A stretch of 39,559 bases of DNA from Erysipelotrichaceae bacterium (GTDB lineage: Bacteria; Bacillota_I; Bacilli_A; Erysipelotrichales; Erysipelotrichaceae). Positions within the stretch are counted from its first letter, which is position 1; each line of letters starts with the position of its first letter. Below, piece after piece: positions 18,838 to 28,636 of this stretch. Below the pieces are notes generated by a model. That model ran no database searches. It had not been told where the DNA came from and saw nothing but the letters and a program-made list of their open reading frames with translations. The stretch spans positions 1-39,559 of the forward strand of contig JAFRIG010000045.1 in NCBI GenBank assembly GCA_017432895.1. The letters are read 5' to 3'. The position numbers were made by a program, and so were the translations under genes.

Positions 18838-20742
18838 TTAGACGTTGAGTTCAGTGAGGATGTCGATGAATTCTTCGGCGCTTTTCGCTTTGAGGACTTT
18901 GTTTAGATTGTCGGGATCGACCAGGATCATGGAGATCGGTTCAAAGAGTTCGTTGAAGATGTATCTTTCGTTGATGTTGAAACATAACATCATGACCAGT
19001 TTGACTTCCGTCTCATCCCAGACGACCGGTTCTTCCAGGATCATGATATTGATACCGGTCCTTTTTTCGTGCATCTTCATGGCGTGGGGTATCGCAAACA
19101 TACCGAAAGCAGTCGAAGATACCGCATCGCGTTCAAGGACCTCCTCTTCAAAAGAATCACCGACATAGCCCAGCTTCTTTAATCTTTCAGCCATTTGGTG
19201 GATGACTTCCTCTTTGTCGGGTTTTTCTTTTTCGACCGAGAAAAGTTCATCCTTGATCAGATAAGTGAGATGGTCTCTGAAGATGTTGCGTTTCTTTTCG
19301 TCTCTGATCCGCTCAATGGCGTTACTGATGTTTCGCAGATCTTGTTCATTGATGAAAGGCGAGACCAGCACAACGGGGACATTTGCCTTGTGTTTGAGGT
19401 TCATCGTGGAGATGATCAGGTCGGTATTGACTTTTTCAACTTCCTCTTCCTGAGTCAGGATACCGCCGATGACCATTATGTCGAAAAAGCGGGAAGAAAG
19501 GACGTCGGAAAGACGCTGATTGAGATCGTAGTAGCCCGGACAGAAGATGTGGGCGGTGATCTTGTTGGTGAGAGTCTGCTGCAGCTCCAGGGCTCCGCCT
19601 AAATGGAAGGCGATGTAGGCGATCTCGTCGTCATTGAGGTAGATACCGGTCTTTTTCTTGACGGTATCGGCGGCATTGACGGCGCAGTCGTAGATCAGCG
19701 GACAGTTCTGTTTGATGGAATCGGTCAGCGGATTCTTGGAGAAGTAGTTGCTGTCGGCGCGGATCAGCAGGTTTTTGATGTGCAGACAGAAACGGACGAA
19801 GAATTCCGGTTGAGACAGATCGATATAGAAGAAGGCGGAGAAGTCCTTGATCAGCTGCTGAGCCAGTTCATAGATGTCTTCACCGACATACTGTCTGACG
19901 TTTTCGACGGTCACGGTCTCGTAGTCGAGGTTGGAAGCTCTGGATAATATCAGCATCGTGAATTCGGTCACTTCGATCTCGTTGAAGCGGATGCCAAAAC
20001 GTTTTTCGAATTCTTTGATGATGCTGACGGCCAGTTCGTGTTCGTGGGACTTCAGAAAGAGCGAGGCCTTGCCTCCTTCGGTGGTCGTATAGCCGTTGCG
20101 GATGCGGTCGATCGTGATCGTGGAATGTAAGATCAGATTCTCCAAAGAATAGTCGTTGATGAAGTAGTGATACTGTTCGAATTTGGACAGGATCGTATCT
20201 TTGATAAAAGAGACGTCGATGCCTTCAAAGCTTTCCGACATCTTCTCGTAATTAACGAAGTTGTTGTGGGATTCCGAATAAAGAAGGGAACTTAAGAATT
20301 TGCGCTTGTTTTTCTCCAAACCAACGACCATTAAAGTATCGTTCTGGTTGGCCAGTTGCAGTTCGGCCTTGGAGAGGGCGTTACGGACTTTGGCGAGGTC
20401 GGACTTCAAAGTCGAATAGGAGATGAACATTTCATCGCAAAGGTCGTAGGCGTTGACGGGACCTCTTTTGATGACGCGGTTGATGATGTAGGCGACTCTT
20501 TCTTCTCTGGTCTGGGGGATGAGAGATCTCTCTTCTTCCAGCAGTTGTTCGGCTTTTTCCTTATCGATGAGATAACCCTTACGGGAGGAATCGATGGTCC
20601 CCGGCAACATGTCGTTGATCTCGGTGATGTAGGTCTTGACGCTGCGGGGCGAGATATCCAGAAGGTTGGCTAAAGAAGCCGAAGTGATCGGTTCATTATT
20701 TTCCTTTAAATGTCTGATCAGCTGTATCTGTTGTTTGCGCAT
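18838..20742 (-). CDS. BglG/LicR-type PTS-regulated transcriptional activator
   Basis: About 634 residues. Order of domains: N-terminal winged HTH (QIQLIRHLKENNEPITSASL, then DISPRSVKTYI), a second HTH region (~85-150), two PRD domains (~175-400) with regulatory histidines, a diverged EIIB-GatB-like segment, and a C-terminal EIIA(Fru)-like domain with the phosphorylation motif FAIPHAMKM. The EIIB-like segment reads IFCPGYYDLN, keeping the Cys but not a typical P-loop. Such proteins activate PTS operons in response to phosphorylation by HPr and EIIB. It is divergent from the EIIB-EIIB-EIIC-EIIA-GH1 operon, its likely target. An upstream ATG (20754) overlaps a perfect TATAAT, so the second ATG (20742) is favoured. 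Confidence 0.88.
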   Translation of the reverse strand: MRKQQIQLIRHLKENNEPITSASLANLLDISPRSVKTYITEINDMLPGTIDSSRKGYLIDKEKAEQLLEEERSLIPQTREERVAYIINRVIKRGPVNAYDLCDEMFISYSTLKSDLAKVRNALSKAELQLANQNDTLMVVGLEKNKRKFLSSLLYSESHNNFVNYEKMSESFEGIDVSFIKDTILSKFEQYHYFINDYSLENLILHSTITIDRIRNGYTTTEGGKASLFLKSHEHELAVSIIKEFEKRFGIRFNEIEVTEFTMLILSRASNLDYETVTVENVRQYVGEDIYELAQQLIKDFSAFFYIDLSQPEFFVRFCLHIKNLLIRADSNYFSKNPLTDSIKQNCPLIYDCAVNAADTVKKKTGIYLNDDEIAYIAFHLGGALELQQTLTNKITAHIFCPGYYDLNQRLSDVLSSRFFDIMVIGGILTQEEEVEKVNTDLIISTMNLKHKANVPVVLVSPFINEQDLRNISNAIERIRDEKKRNIFRDHLTYLIKDELFSVEKEKPDKEEVIHQMAERLKKLGYVGDSFEEEVLERDAVSSTAFGMFAIPHAMKMHEKRTGINIMILEEPVVWDETEVKLVMMLCFNINERYIFNELFEPISMILVDPDNLNKVLKAKSAEEFIDILTELNV

Positions 20743-20752
20743 ATTTAAGTTC

Positions 20753-20758
20753 ATTATA
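20753..20758 (-). promoter_or_regulatory. -10 box of the LicR-type gene
   Basis: TATAAT reads on the minus strand and ends 10 nt before the ATG at 20742; it overlaps the alternative ATG at 20754. No -35 of quality is visible, consistent with weak basal expression. Confidence 0.45.
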
Positions 20759-20780
20759 CCTTAAAATACGGGACACGAAC

Positions 20781-20799
20781 TTGCACGCTAGCGGGGCAA
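20781..20799. promoter_or_regulatory. Candidate operator for the LicR-type activator
   Basis: An imperfect dyad, TTGC-A-CGCT/AGCG-GG-GCAA, with an 8-bp palindromic core (CGCTAGCG). Its centre lies about 52 bases upstream of the predicted start of the PTS operon transcript, a usual place for an activator. It is much richer in GC than the surrounding DNA. Confidence 0.45.
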
Positions 20800-20807
20800 A
20801 AGTCTGG

Positions 20808-20836
20808 TGGAGAAAAGAAAGGGCCTTGACTAAAAT
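20808..20836 (+). promoter_or_regulatory. Promoter of the PTS-GH1 operon
   Basis: TAAAAT (20831-20836) with a weak -35 TGGAGA (20808-20813) at 17-bp spacing. The -10 box ends six bases before the EIIB ATG and no ribosome site lies between, so the mRNA should be leaderless. The weak -35 fits an activator-dependent promoter. Confidence 0.5.
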
Positions 20837-20842
20837 GAAACC

Positions 20843-21172
20843 ATGAATAAAAACCTGAATATTCTGCTGGTCTGCGGAGCCGGGGCTTCTTCAAGTTTCA
20901 TGGCTGCAAAGATGCGAATGGCCGCCAAAGAAAAGAGGCTGACCATCAACATCAGAGCCAGGAGCGAAGGCGAGATAGGTAACTACCTGGGCGATATCGA
21001 TGCCCTGATGGTCGGTCCTCATCTGGAAGGCGACTACGAACGCCTGAAAAAGATCTACAAAGATGAGATCGCAGTCATCCTGATGGAAAAAGATTACTAC
21101 GCCAAGCTCGACGGAAAGAAGGCCGTCGAACACCTGCTTAGAGAACTGGAAGAATATTCAAAAGAGAAATAA
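20843..21172 (+). CDS. PTS EIIB, lactose/cellobiose family (first copy)
   Basis: 109 residues. The phosphocysteine loop is LLVCGAGASSSFMA with Cys11 as the phosphate carrier between EIIA and the incoming sugar. DALMVGPHLEGDY is the conserved beta-strand region of the family. It is the first gene of the operon and 14 bases upstream of a second EIIB that is roughly 45% identical over the first 65 residues by eye. Confidence 0.9.
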   Translation: MNKNLNILLVCGAGASSSFMAAKMRMAAKEKRLTINIRARSEGEIGNYLGDIDALMVGPHLEGDYERLKKIYKDEIAVILMEKDYYAKLDGKKAVEHLLRELEEYSKEK

Positions 21173-21186
21173 AGGAGAACAAGTTT

Positions 21187-21501
21187 ATGGCAAAACACAA
21201 CGTATTACTGGTCTGCGGTTCCGGAGCTTCTTCCGGCTTCATGGCTGCCAACATCCGTAAGGCTGCTGCGGCAAGAGGTATCGAAATCACGGTCAATGCC
21301 AGAAGCGAATCGACGGTCGAGGACTATGTCGAAGAGATCGACTGCCTCATGATCGGACCCCACCTCGCTCATCTGAAGGAAGAGATGGAAGAAAGATGCG
21401 AAGGCTATGATATCAAGGTCGGCGTCATCGACAAGGCAGCTTATGCCCGTCTGAATGGCGAAGCAGCTTTGGATCAGGTTTTGTCTTTATTCGGAGAATA
21501 A
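21187..21501 (+). CDS. PTS EIIB, lactose/cellobiose family (second copy)
   Basis: 104 residues with LLVCGSGASSGFMA (Cys10 as phosphate acceptor) and DCLMIGPHLAHL. It has its own ribosome site (AGGAGAAC). The tandem EIIB paralogues share one EIIC and one EIIA. They may have different phosphorylation partners (for example one for transport, one for the LicR-type regulator), or one may be redundant; sequence alone does not decide. Confidence 0.9.
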   Translation: MAKHNVLLVCGSGASSGFMAANIRKAAAARGIEITVNARSESTVEDYVEEIDCLMIGPHLAHLKEEMEERCEGYDIKVGVIDKAAYARLNGEAALDQVLSLFGE

Positions 21502-21555
21502 TAAACTCCTGGTATAAAGAATGTTTCATGGAAATTTAAGAAAGGGGAAAACTAC

Positions 21556-22779
21556 ATGAACAAATTTATGGATTGGCTCGAGAACTCTTTCGCGCCTAAA
21601 CTCCAGAAGATTACTAACGCCACTTGGATCGTTGTAATCAAGGATGCTTTGATGCAGATCCTGCCGTTCATTCTTGTCGGTTCGATCTTCTGCTGTCTGG
21701 CTATCGTCAATGGAAGTTTCTGGACTCCGTTTGGCTGGACGATGTCAAAGATCTCTCTGATGGTCGCCTTCCTGGTACCATTCAACTACTGTGAAAAGAA
21801 ACGTTTCAGAAAACAGCGTATCTTAGCCGGTATCACCGGTCTGATCCTGTTCATGATCTTCATCAATCCTGAGACCGTCGAAGAAGCCGGACAGGGCCAC
21901 GCCTTATATGGCGCCAACGGTATGTTCGTCGCTATCGCAGCCGGTATTATTTCCGGACTGGTATTTGGCGCTTTCGCTAAATTCTCGTTCTTCAAAGAGG
22001 ATTCCGTTATTCCTGACTTCGTCCGTCAGTGGTTCGACTCCCTGCTTCCGATCGCTTTAGTCGTCTTAGTCGGTTGGGCATTGGTCGACATCGCAGGTCT
22101 TGACATCGCCGGTACGATCCAGAAGGTCTTCGAGCCGTTAGGCAACATCGCCAACAGCTTCCCGGGCATGGTCATCATCTGCTTCTTATACTGCTTCATT
22201 TACTCGATGGGTATTTCGACCTGGGTCCTGACTCCGATGTCAGAGCCAATCAAGGTCCAGAACATCGCCAACAACCTGGCTCTGGTCGCTGCCGGTACGG
22301 CTACGATCCAGAACCTGTCCATCTTCACGGAAACCACCCTGTATACCTGCTATCTGTGGATCGGCGGTATCGGTGCGACGCTGTCCCTGGTCGTTCTGAT
22401 GTGCTTATCGAAGTCCAGCGAGCTTAAGGCTTTAGGTAGAGCCTGTCTGGTTCCGGGTATCCTGAACATCAACGAGCCGGTCATCTTCGGTGCCGTTGCG
22501 TGGAACCCGTATCTGATGATCCCGATGTGGCTGCAGGGTATCGTCCTGTCCGCCATGACCTGGATCTTCACCAAGGTCATTCCGTTTGCGAAGATTCCTC
22601 GTATCCAGTTCGAACTCTGGTACTGCCCGTATCCGATCTCAACCTGGATCTCTACGCAGGGTCATATCCCGAGCATCATCTTCGTGCTGGCTCAGTTCGC
22701 CGTTTCCATGCTTCTCTGGTATCCGTTCTTCAAGGCTTACGAGAGACAGAAGCTGAAAGAAGAAGCTGAAGCTAAATAA
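21556..22779 (+). CDS. PTS EIIC, lactose/cellobiose family permease
   Basis: 407 residues, highly hydrophobic, somewhat shorter than the usual 430-450. The family signature NINEPVIFGAVAWNPYLMIP, the central SEPIKVQNIANNL segment and the early DALMQILPFILVGSI are present. It forms the membrane channel that binds and translocates the sugar while EIIB phosphorylates it. AAAGGGGAAAA precedes the start. A strong hairpin follows before the EIIA gene. Confidence 0.92.
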   Translation: MNKFMDWLENSFAPKLQKITNATWIVVIKDALMQILPFILVGSIFCCLAIVNGSFWTPFGWTMSKISLMVAFLVPFNYCEKKRFRKQRILAGITGLILFMIFINPETVEEAGQGHALYGANGMFVAIAAGIISGLVFGAFAKFSFFKEDSVIPDFVRQWFDSLLPIALVVLVGWALVDIAGLDIAGTIQKVFEPLGNIANSFPGMVIICFLYCFIYSMGISTWVLTPMSEPIKVQNIANNLALVAAGTATIQNLSIFTETTLYTCYLWIGGIGATLSLVVLMCLSKSSELKALGRACLVPGILNINEPVIFGAVAWNPYLMIPMWLQGIVLSAMTWIFTKVIPFAKIPRIQFELWYCPYPISTWISTQGHIPSIIFVLAQFAVSMLLWYPFFKAYERQKLKEEAEAK

Positions 22780-22797
22780 TTCAATCTAAGAAGTGTT

Positions 22798-22836
22798 AAA
22801 CGCTGTCGTCTTGGCTATCAGTCAGCGACAGCGTTT
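22798..22836 (+). terminator. Hairpin between EIIC and EIIA
   Basis: An 11-bp perfect stem (AAACGCTGTCG with CGACAGCGTTT, 17-nt loop), followed by CTTTAAC. There is no long U-run and the operon clearly continues, so it may be a partial terminator or an mRNA-stabilising element that sets EIIC output apart from EIIA-GH1 output. Confidence 0.6.
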
Positions 22837-22858
22837 CTTTAACTAAAGGAGACAAAAA

Positions 22859-24680
<1,822 letters not shown>

Positions 24681-24696
24681 GTAAACTTAACGCAGG

Positions 24697-24736
24697 AAAG
24701 CAGCCGTCCCAAATCCCCCGGCGATGGCTGCTTTTA
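24697..24736 (+). terminator. Terminator of the PTS-GH1 operon
   Basis: AAAGCAGCC (24697-24705) pairs with GGCTGCTTT (24726-24734), 9 bp with a 20-nt loop, followed by TATATT. It lies 17 bases after the GH1 stop. Confidence 0.75.
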
Positions 24737-24781
24737 TATTGAAAATCTATATAATATAGACATAAGTGACAGGAGATAAGT

Positions 24782-25210
24782 ATGGCAAAGCAAGAAGTAA
24801 AGGGCAACTACAAAGATACGAAAACCTATAAGCAGGCCGATAACAAACTGAAGGCCGATCTGGAACGCTACAAGAAAGAAAACAAGATCGACAACGGACA
24901 GATGTATCTGCTTCTTTTAAGAGAAGACTACCGCAGCCTGCCCAATGAAGAAAAACAAAAGGGCAATAAGGCAGCGGAACTGCTGGTCATCTCCGGCATC
25001 ATCACTTTTCTAGCCATGACTGCCAGACAGAGAAAAGACCTGCTTCCTTTTGCGGGTGCCTATCTCATCATTGTTACCATCATCTACTTCTCCGGGATCT
25101 TAAATCCTATCGCCCGCCAGTTGAGCAACATCAATAAGCTTCTGAAAAAGAACTACCCTGAGGCCCCATCTTTGAAACCCATCCTCAACAAGGATAAGGA
25201 GGAAGAATGA
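24782..25210 (+). CDS. Small membrane protein of unknown function
   Basis: 142 residues. The N-terminal ~70 residues are charged and helical (many Lys/Glu). Two hydrophobic segments follow (about 69-82 and 88-107), then a charged tail ending KDKEEE. There is no signal peptide; both ends are probably cytoplasmic. I do not recognise the family. ACAGGAGAT precedes the start, and TATAAT at 24749-24754 is a possible -10. The next gene overlaps by ATGA, so it is coupled to a HAD phosphatase. Confidence 0.65.
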   Translation: MAKQEVKGNYKDTKTYKQADNKLKADLERYKKENKIDNGQMYLLLLREDYRSLPNEEKQKGNKAAELLVISGIITFLAMTARQRKDLLPFAGAYLIIVTIIYFSGILNPIARQLSNINKLLKKNYPEAPSLKPILNKDKEEE

Positions 25211-26040
25211 TCATCTTTACCGATGTCGATGGCACTTTATACGATTACGATCTGAAGCTGCCGCAAAGCGCAGTAAAAGCCATTAAAAAATTAAGAGAAA
25301 ACGGTCATCGGGTCTATATGGTCACCGGCCGTTCCAAAGCCGAAAACAAGAAAGAAGTCTGGGATATCGGTTTTGATGGGATGATAGGCGGCAACGGCTC
25401 CTACGTCGAAGATGATGGGGAAGTTTTGATGCATCAAAGGATCAGCTATGATCAATGCAAGCGCATCGTCGACTGGTGTCATGAGAGAAACATTGATTTC
25501 TATGAAGAGGCCAATGAAGGTCTGTTTGCCTCGGAGCACTTCGTAGAAAACGCCAAGGAACCATTAAAGCTGTATTCCTTAGGCAAAGGCAAAACCAAAG
25601 AGGAAGTGGAAAAGCTCGAAGTCAAAAACACGATCCACGGCATTATCGAAGGGGAAGAACTCTATCGTGACGATCTCAACAAAGTCTCCTTCATCTTACA
25701 TTCCTATCAGGACTATCTGGATGCCGTAAAGGATTTTCCGGATCTCAAGGTCGGTACCTGGGGCGGTAGAGATGAAGAGGCTTTATTTGGCGATTTCGGC
25801 GTCAAGGATATTGATAAAGCCAAGGCCATTGAAGTGTTATTGAAACACCTTAATGAAGATGTTAAAAACACGATCGCGATCGGCGATGCGGATGTGGATA
25901 TTCCGATGTTACAATATTGCGGTATCGGGATCGCGATGGGTTCCGGTGGACAGCATATTAAAGAAGTTGCCGATCTGGTGACGGATAATGTGGACAAAGA
26001 CGGCTTTTATAAGGCCTTCAAGGAGTTGAAACTGATATGA
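25207..26040 (+). CDS. Cof-type HAD phosphatase (subfamily IIB)
   Basis: 277 residues. Motif I is FTDVDGTLY (Asp6), motif II is MVTGRS, and late motifs are DKAKAIEVLL and AIGDADVDIPMLQYCGIGIAMG. This is the standard Cof/YidA architecture with a C2B cap at ~85-190. It probably acts on sugar phosphates, with no specific substrate. It is translationally coupled to the preceding membrane protein and to the following 80-residue gene through ATGA overlaps. Confidence 0.88.
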   Translation: MIIFTDVDGTLYDYDLKLPQSAVKAIKKLRENGHRVYMVTGRSKAENKKEVWDIGFDGMIGGNGSYVEDDGEVLMHQRISYDQCKRIVDWCHERNIDFYEEANEGLFASEHFVENAKEPLKLYSLGKGKTKEEVEKLEVKNTIHGIIEGEELYRDDLNKVSFILHSYQDYLDAVKDFPDLKVGTWGGRDEEALFGDFGVKDIDKAKAIEVLLKHLNEDVKNTIAIGDADVDIPMLQYCGIGIAMGSGGQHIKEVADLVTDNVDKDGFYKAFKELKLI

Positions 26041-26279
26041 TCAGCAAAGAAAAGATCGATGAACTGACTTTAATCCTGTTATATCTCAACAGCTTCAAAG
26101 ATGACGATTTTGACAACCGCCGTTCCTGGAAGGGTTATGCTTTTAGTTCATTAAATGAGCTGGAAGAAAAAGGTTTCATCAGTCAGGGCAGCCATCGCAG
26201 CAAGTCGGTCTATCTGACAAAAGAGGGTATTGAAAAAGCCAAAGAATTATTGTCTCAATTGGGGTTTGAAGAAGATTAA
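26037..26279 (+). CDS. DUF6429-like small protein
   Basis: 80 residues. The pattern KIDELTLILLYLNSF...RSWKGYAFSSLNELEEKGFIS...KSVYLTKEGIEKAKELL matches small Bacillota proteins annotated DUF6429 (from memory). The second half looks like a winged-helix wing (a helix, the linker GFIS, a hairpin, then YLTKEG), so nucleic-acid binding is conceivable but unproven. It overlaps the HAD gene by four bases. Its 3' end contains the -35 of the lysS promoter. Confidence 0.7.
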   Translation: MISKEKIDELTLILLYLNSFKDDDFDNRRSWKGYAFSSLNELEEKGFISQGSHRSKSVYLTKEGIEKAKELLSQLGFEED

Positions 26280-26294
26280 CAATTAAGATACAAT
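26266..26294 (+). promoter_or_regulatory. lysS promoter
   Basis: TTGAAG (26266-26271), a 17-bp spacer and TACAAT (26289-26294). The -35 lies within the end of the preceding coding sequence. Transcription would begin near 26301, at the start of the T-box leader. Confidence 0.55.
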
Positions 26295-26299
26295 ATCTT

Positions 26300-26503
26300 T
26301 GTCACGAAGAAGAGACGAGTAAGATATCAAAGGTCTTCAAGCGAGTTTCCAGGGGTGGAAGGGAAACAGATACCGGTATCCGAATAAAAACTTGGAGTGA
26401 AACGTTTGCCGCGTTAAGGCTCAATGAAGGGCACATAGAAATATGTGAACTAAGGTGGTACCGCGTTTAACGACGTCCTTAGCGATAGGGACGTTTTATT
26501 TTT
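26300..26503 (+). promoter_or_regulatory. T-box riboswitch upstream of lysS
   Basis: The T-box core AAGGTGGTACCGCG (26452-26465) is exact; UGGU would pair with the uncharged tRNA end. Upstream are a stem-I-like region (AGAAGAGACGAGTAAG, a GUUUCC/GGAAAC distal stem) and an AATAAAAACTT segment holding a probable Lys AAA specifier. Downstream, ACGTCC and GGACGT around 26473-26495 form the terminator stem with TTTTATTTTT, mutually exclusive with the antiterminator. Uncharged tRNA-Lys would permit read-through into lysS. The specifier assignment is inference. Confidence 0.9.
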
Positions 26504-26515
26504 GGGAGGAAAAAT

Positions 26516-28024
26516 ATGGAAAGAGAATTCAACGATCAGGAACTGGTCAGAAGGCAGAAAGCCGAAGACCTCAGAGCCAAGGGCATCGACCCGTTTGGCC
26601 AGGCTTTTGAAAGGACAGCCAACTCGAAGTCGATCAAAGATGAGTTTGGAAATCTAAGCAAAGAAGAGATCGCCGAAAAAGACGTCGAAGTAAAAGTTGC
26701 CGGCCGTATCATGTCCAAAAGAAGGATGGGCAAGATGTGTTTCATGCACATCCAGGATAAGGACGGTCAGATCCAGCTGGTCATAAACAAAGCCGAAGTC
26801 GGTGAAGAAGCCTATGAACTGGTCAAGGCTTCCGATGTCGGCGACATCATCGGCATTATTGGTAAGGTCTATCGGACCAATCCTTCAGAAGTCAACCCCC
26901 AGGGCGAACTCTCTGTCTATGCCAGCCAGTACATTCATCTTTCCAAGGCTCTTCGTCCTTTACCGGAGAAGTTCCATGGCCTGACAGATGTTGAAGAAAG
27001 ATACAGAAGAAGATATGTCGATCTGATCATGAACGAGGAATCAAAGCGCATCGCTTTCTTGAGGCCGCGCATCATCAGAGCCATTCAGAACAACCTCGAC
27101 AGCCAGGGCTTGGTCGAAGTCGAGACCCCGGTCTTGAATCCGATCTTAGGCGGTGCCAACGCCAGACCTTTCACGACCCATCACAACGCCTTGAATAAGG
27201 AATTCTACTTACGTATTGCCACCGAGTTATATCTCAAGAGACTGATCGTCGGCGGTATGGAAGGAGTCTATGAGATCGGCAGATTGTTCAGAAACGAAGG
27301 TATGGACCTCAAGCACAACCCGGAATTCACGACTGTCGAAGCCTATGTGGCTTATTCGGATCTCGAAGGCATGATGAAGCTGTGTGAGAACCTGTTTGAA
27401 GATGTGGCTACCAAGGTATTAGGCACGACCGATATCGTGACCGGAGACCACACTATCTCATTAAAAGCACCTTTCAAGCGCATCAACATGACCGACGCGG
27501 TCAATGAAAAGACCGGCAGGGATTTCCGCAATATTTCATTAGAAGAAGCGGAAGCCGTCGCCAAGGAACATGGTATCGAGCTGCAGAAGCACGAGCACGA
27601 TCTGGGTCACATCATCAACGATCTGTTTGAAGAACTTTGTGAAGAAGACATGACCGGTCCGGTCTTCGTCTATGGCCATCCGATCGAGATCTCACCTTTG
27701 GCTAAGAAAGATCCGGAAGATCCCCGCTTCACTTTGAGATTTGAACTGTACATCAACGGCACTGAATACGCCAACGCCTTTACGGAACTCAATGATCCGA
27801 TCGATCAGTATGAAAGATTTGAGAATCAGCTCAAGGCCAAGGAGTTGGGTGACAGCGAAGCCAGCGAGATGGATATCGACTATGTCGAGGCTCTGGAATA
27901 CGGCATGCCTCCGACTGGTGGCATCGGTATCGGCATCGACAGATTAGTGATGTTGCTGGCGGGGACAGACTCGATCAGAGAAGTTCTCCTGTTCCCGACC
28001 ATGAAGCCAAGAGGCGAAGATTAG
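26516..28024 (+). CDS. lysS: Lysyl-tRNA synthetase, class II
   Basis: 502 residues, normal for the family. It attaches lysine to tRNA-Lys. The N-terminal OB-fold anticodon-binding domain (VKVAGRIMSKRRMGK) is followed by the class II core: motif 1 near SQGLVEVETPVL, motif 2 RLFRNEGMDLKHNPEFTTVE, motif 3 GGIGIGIDRLVMLLAG, and the family ending REVLLFPTMKPR. GGGAGGAAAAAT precedes the ATG. It is regulated by the T-box leader. Its 3' end and terminator recur, diverged, at 38197-38329. Confidence 0.97.
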   Translation: MEREFNDQELVRRQKAEDLRAKGIDPFGQAFERTANSKSIKDEFGNLSKEEIAEKDVEVKVAGRIMSKRRMGKMCFMHIQDKDGQIQLVINKAEVGEEAYELVKASDVGDIIGIIGKVYRTNPSEVNPQGELSVYASQYIHLSKALRPLPEKFHGLTDVEERYRRRYVDLIMNEESKRIAFLRPRIIRAIQNNLDSQGLVEVETPVLNPILGGANARPFTTHHNALNKEFYLRIATELYLKRLIVGGMEGVYEIGRLFRNEGMDLKHNPEFTTVEAYVAYSDLEGMMKLCENLFEDVATKVLGTTDIVTGDHTISLKAPFKRINMTDAVNEKTGRDFRNISLEEAEAVAKEHGIELQKHEHDLGHIINDLFEELCEEDMTGPVFVYGHPIEISPLAKKDPEDPRFTLRFELYINGTEYANAFTELNDPIDQYERFENQLKAKELGDSEASEMDIDYVEALEYGMPPTGGIGIGIDRLVMLLAGTDSIREVLLFPTMKPRGED

Positions 28025-28114
28025 AACTTCATATAACTTGAAAAACCCGTTGCTATGCGGGTTTTAACTATTTTGAATGATCATGACGTTTTACAAAACA
28101 GCTTGTTTTATCAG
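27983..28114 (+). repeat. Left copy of the lysS 3'-end direct repeat
   Basis: The last 14 codons of lysS, its terminator and about 50 further bases. A diverged, nearly gap-free copy lies at 38197-38329 (about 70% identical by eye, one indel), with TTCCCGAC, ATGAAGCCAAGAG, ATGCGGGTTTT, AATGATCATGA and TTTTATCAG identical and in the same order. The two copies bracket a 10-kb accessory block. Confidence 0.8.
28042..28065 (+). terminator. Terminator of lysS
   Basis: AAAACCCG (28042-28049) pairs with CGGGTTTT (28058-28065), 8 bp with an 8-nt loop; the 3' arm supplies the T-run. A related hairpin occurs in the right repeat copy. Confidence 0.85.
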
Positions 28115-28134
28115 CGATTTTTATCGGGCGTTGT

Positions 28135-28455
28135 TTACTGATTGATCAGGATCCTTGTTTTTGGATCATATGTGTTTTCTTCGGGTATTATGTAAGGAAA
28201 ATCTTCTTTTTTGATGATCGAATCATTTCTGAAATCAACGATCTTTCCTTTGCTGAATCCATAAAACCGATCTGATACCATGAATATAACAAAATGTTTA
28301 AAATGATTTTGACAAGCCACGGCTCCTGTTACAGGAACGAAAGCAGCATATATGTTGTTCCTGTCACGTGCTTGAAAAACTGATTGCTTTTGTAAGTAAA
28401 ACAAAGACAATACGATTTCATGAAAGAGGGATATTTTAATATAATACCGAATCAA
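28135..28455 (-). pseudogene. Probable gene remnant, family not recognised
   Basis: An open frame of 106 codons with only a TTG at its left end and no ribosome site. Its last ~78 residues (from ARDRNNIYAAFVPVTG to DPKTRILINQ) look like real protein. The first part looks frame-broken. An ATG just upstream in another frame gives MSEHWDFFKHIDSVLY and then stops. The simplest reading is a decayed gene at the edge of the accessory block. I cannot name the family. Confidence 0.4.
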
Positions 28456-28636
28456 TGTGCTTAAAGAAATCCCAATGCTCTGACATAGGGTATCAATTAG
28501 CAGAGTGCGATTTTACGATAAAACAAGAATTGTTATAGCTGCAGCTGAAAATAACGCTGTAAAATCAATTAAAACTTTATATAAGCTTGGTTTATTTCAA
28601 AACATAGAATCAAAACAATCGGGACATTTCTTTATC

